Notes under the pieces: generated by a model
The model's input: the letters and a program-made list of their open reading frames with translations, nothing else
Told to the model about the DNA's origin: nothing
The model's database searches: none
Source: RGIG8597 sp050872545
GTDB taxonomy: Bacteria; Spirochaetota; GWE2-31-10
Direction: 5' to 3'
Assembly: GCA_050872545.1 (NCBI GenBank)
Contig: JBNMHA010000024.1
Location: forward strand, 1-27,484
Length of the DNA stretch: 27,484 nucleotides
In this document: positions 25,484-27,484 of the stretch, piece by piece
How positions within the stretch are numbered: the stretch's first letter is position 1
Layout: the number at the start of each line of letters is the position of its first letter
Made by a program: the position numbers and the translations under genes

Positions 25484-26155
25484 ATGAGAATAAAAATAAT
25501 TATTGCTTTATTTATCTTATGCACATCATTCATAAATGCGCAAAATCTCCCGGAAAACGACAAAATTGCAGCACGTGTAAAAGATGTTCTTATCGAATCT
25601 TACGATAATTACAGCGGATTCAGTTTTCAGGAACGGCTTGTTCTGAAGTTCGGCAAAAGAACATTTATCGACAGCGTAACATTGTGGTACCAAAACTACA
25701 CCGATATTGAAAATATCGAGATAAAGCTTCATTACCAGCTGAAAAAATTGTCAGACAAAGTTTCCCAATGCGAAAGTCCGGAAAAAGCCAAGCAGTTTAA
25801 AAAGGCATTGGAAGATTTAACCTTTCTTGGTTACCGAAATGTCGACTTGTACTACAAAGCCCTGCTGAAAGTCGAAAACTTGCCTGAAATGTTTACTACC
25901 GACGATATAGACGACGCATTGGCAAACCCGGAATTCTTCCTGTTGAAAAAACAGCTTTATGAAAAAGAAGAAATTTTAAAGCAGGAAATCAGAAGCCATT
26001 TAGCTTCAAAGGAATGCAAGAACAAACTGGGAATATATTTATTCTTTTTTGATTTCGTAAATAAAATCAGAGTCGGCATAATAAAAAAGGACATTGATAA
26101 AAGCTACAAAGCAATCTTGGAAAAACAAAAGAAATCAGAAGTGATTCAGAAATAA
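25484..26155 (+). CDS. Secreted protein of unknown function
   Basis: A 223-residue protein that I do not recognise. It has a signal peptide (IIIALFILCTSFINA, about 5-19) with Ala-Gln at the cleavage point, giving a periplasmic or surface protein; C13 is not in a convincing lipobox. The mature chain looks almost entirely helical and charged, with probable coiled segments (IEIKLHYQLKKLSDKVSQCE and QLYEKEEILKQEIRSHLASK) and a C-terminal amphipathic region rich in Lys. No catalytic motif is seen. GGAG lies 7-8 nt before the ATG. It stands alone, divergent from ddl and convergent with metH, with no terminator visible in the 45-bp gap after it. Confidence 0.7.
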   Translation: MRIKIIIALFILCTSFINAQNLPENDKIAARVKDVLIESYDNYSGFSFQERLVLKFGKRTFIDSVTLWYQNYTDIENIEIKLHYQLKKLSDKVSQCESPEKAKQFKKALEDLTFLGYRNVDLYYKALLKVENLPEMFTTDDIDDALANPEFFLLKKQLYEKEEILKQEIRSHLASKECKNKLGIYLFFFDFVNKIRVGIIKKDIDKSYKAILEKQKKSEVIQK

Positions 26156-26200
26156 ACAAAAAAGCAGCCGACGCAAAAATAACGCCGACTACCCGATAAT

Positions 26201-27484
26201 TTATTCGATTAATCTTTTTCCGACACGCACCGCATCAAGCCCATCTTTTGAATATCCGTCTGCACCGATTTCATCTGCATAATCTTGTGTGATTACTGCT
26301 CCACCGATAATAATTTTTGCCTTACAGCCTTTGCGTCGTGCAATTTCCACAACATCTTTCATTCTTATCATAGTTGTAGTCATTAATGCCGAAAGCCCAA
26401 TCAATGCGGCATTTTCAGAAATTGCTTTATCTACAATGTCCTCGCTGTCCACATCTTTACCCATATCTATTACATCAAAGCCGTAATTTTTCAGCATTAT
26501 TCCGACAATATTTTTTCCGATGTCATGAATATCGCCTTTAACAGTTGCAAGAATAATTTTAGGTTTTTCTTCTTTCACACCGCCCTCTTTCTGAATAAGA
26601 GTTTCAAGCGACGCAAACGCAGTTTTCATTGCTTCGGCACCTGCAATCAACTGCGGAAGAAAGTATTTCTTTTGTTCATAAAGCTCGCCTACTTTGTTGA
26701 TTCCGGGAATAAGATGTCCGTTAATAATTTCATCAGCACTCACTCCGTCAGAAAGCATATTTTTCACACGTTCCACAATGATTTCTTTTTCACCATTTAC
26801 AACGCAGTCAAACACACTGTTGCTCTCTGCACGTTCTCTTTTCCCTGTTCCGCCGGAACCCGGAGTCATATCAGTTTTTACAACATTTGATACGTACATC
26901 ATGCTGCCCTTGTCATTAAGAGTAAGCACATCAGACGCATATTTTAAATTCATCAAAACAATTTCATTGGGATTAGCAATTGCCGATGAAAGCCCGTTAT
27001 AAATGCACATTGCCAAAAATGCACCGTTTACCCACTTTCGTTCCGGCAAACCGAATGAAACATTAGAAAGCCCCATTGTCGTATTCACGCCAAATTCTTT
27101 GGCGCACCATCGTACAAACTCAAGCGTTTCAAGCCCCGCACGCTGTTCACTGGAAACAGTCATTGTAATACAGTCTACTACAATGTCATCTTTTGTGAAA
27201 CCAAACTCGGCTGCCCGTGCCAAAAGTTTTTTGGTATTCTCAATTCGTCCGGCAGCCGTAGCCGGAACTTCTTCATCAGACAGCGGCAGTAAAATAAACA
27301 TTGCACCATACTTAGCAGCAACTTCCAAAAGCGGCTGCTTTACAGATTCCAACGAAATAGAATTTATCAATGCTCTTCCGGGATAAAGACGCAATGCCTT
27401 AGCTATAATTTCAGGGTTTGAAGAATCGATAACTAAAGGCAGCTTGCTTGAAGTAGAAAGCATTGCAATCGCTTGCATCATAAC
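26201..27484 (-). CDS. metH: B12-dependent methionine synthase MetH, 3' part
   Basis: Transfers a methyl group from methyltetrahydrofolate via cobalamin to homocysteine. The window shows only the C-terminal 427 or so residues; the frame stays open past the right edge (a Val codon precedes the first visible Met), so the homocysteine domain and the start lie outside. Seen in order: the methyltetrahydrofolate (pterin) domain from mid-barrel (LVIDSSNPE, 17-25; GLSNVSFGLP, 137-146), a B12 cap domain (about 215-300) and the B12-binding domain with DIHDIGKN (317-324), where His319 ligates cobalt. It stops right after this domain, lacking the SAM-dependent reactivation domain of E. coli MetH. A corrinoid methyltransferase of related type is the alternative. 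Confidence 0.9.
   Translation of the reverse strand, partial: VMMQAIAMLSTSSKLPLVIDSSNPEIIAKALRLYPGRALINSISLESVKQPLLEVAAKYGAMFILLPLSDEEVPATAAGRIENTKKLLARAAEFGFTKDDIVVDCITMTVSSEQRAGLETLEFVRWCAKEFGVNTTMGLSNVSFGLPERKWVNGAFLAMCIYNGLSSAIANPNEIVLMNLKYASDVLTLNDKGSMMYVSNVVKTDMTPGSGGTGKRERAESNSVFDCVVNGEKEIIVERVKNMLSDGVSADEIINGHLIPGINKVGELYEQKKYFLPQLIAGAEAMKTAFASLETLIQKEGGVKEEKPKIILATVKGDIHDIGKNIVGIMLKNYGFDVIDMGKDVDSEDIVDKAISENAALIGLSALMTTTMIRMKDVVEIARRKGCKAKIIIGGAVITQDYADEIGADGYSKDGLDAVRVGKRLIE

Noticed and set aside
26165..26189. Possible terminator between 25484 and metH
   Set aside because: GCCGAC at 26167 and 26184 is a direct repeat, not an inverted one; no stem forms.
1..27484. CRISPR arrays, tRNA/rRNA genes, prophage or transposase genes
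   Set aside because: No regularly spaced repeats, cloverleaf patterns or mobile-element proteins were seen by reading both strands.

Overview
The window looks like a low-GC chromosomal segment of a spirochaete, most likely a treponeme. The strongest pointers are a 906-residue GreA carrying a long N-terminal extension, a form I know from Treponema and Borrelia, and a set of small secreted or TPR-type proteins with no clear relatives outside that group. Most genes are housekeeping genes on both strands. I see no phage, transposase, CRISPR array, tRNA or rRNA. Assignments rest on reading motifs, not on database searches.

Layout. 1-339 has no credible gene but is dense in small hairpins. ligA (minus) and an unusual sigma-70-like gene (plus) diverge from 2437-2602. 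pyrB and pyrI follow, overlapping by 4 bp. fabG (4993) has its own strong terminator. A tightly packed plus-strand run then goes from 5825 to 12020: KAS I/II-type ketoacyl synthase, CrtI/RetSat-like FAD oxidoreductase, Slt-type lytic transglycosylase lipoprotein, rfbC, rfbD. It converges on a minus-strand unit read as TPR protein, giant greA, acpP, ending in a terminator shared at 12021-12064.

From 16182 a divergent spacer with a nested inverted repeat separates the TPR gene from two secreted plus-strand proteins (TPR/coiled-coil, and unknown). A long minus-strand block follows, read from high to low coordinates: FtsB/DivIC-like membrane protein, tsaC-like gene, apbE (these three overlap), a rubredoxin-fused flavin reductase interrupted by a one-base frameshift, a rhomboid protease and a YhcC-like radical SAM protein. 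dapL and ddl (24-25 kb, minus) supply peptidoglycan precursors and end at a long hairpin element (22828-22931). A secreted orphan (plus) and the 3' part of a B12-dependent metH (minus, running off the window) close the segment.

Themes. Cell envelope: lipid (fabG, ketoacyl synthase, acpP), rhamnose (rfbCD), peptidoglycan (slt, dapL, ddl, FtsB-like). Transcription: GreA with an embedded Tudor-like domain, and a sigma-like protein whose region 4 is split by a coiled-coil insert. These two proteins, the frameshifted rubredoxin gene and the structured intergenic elements are the parts most worth a second look. I did not find a clear-cut new multi-gene system.
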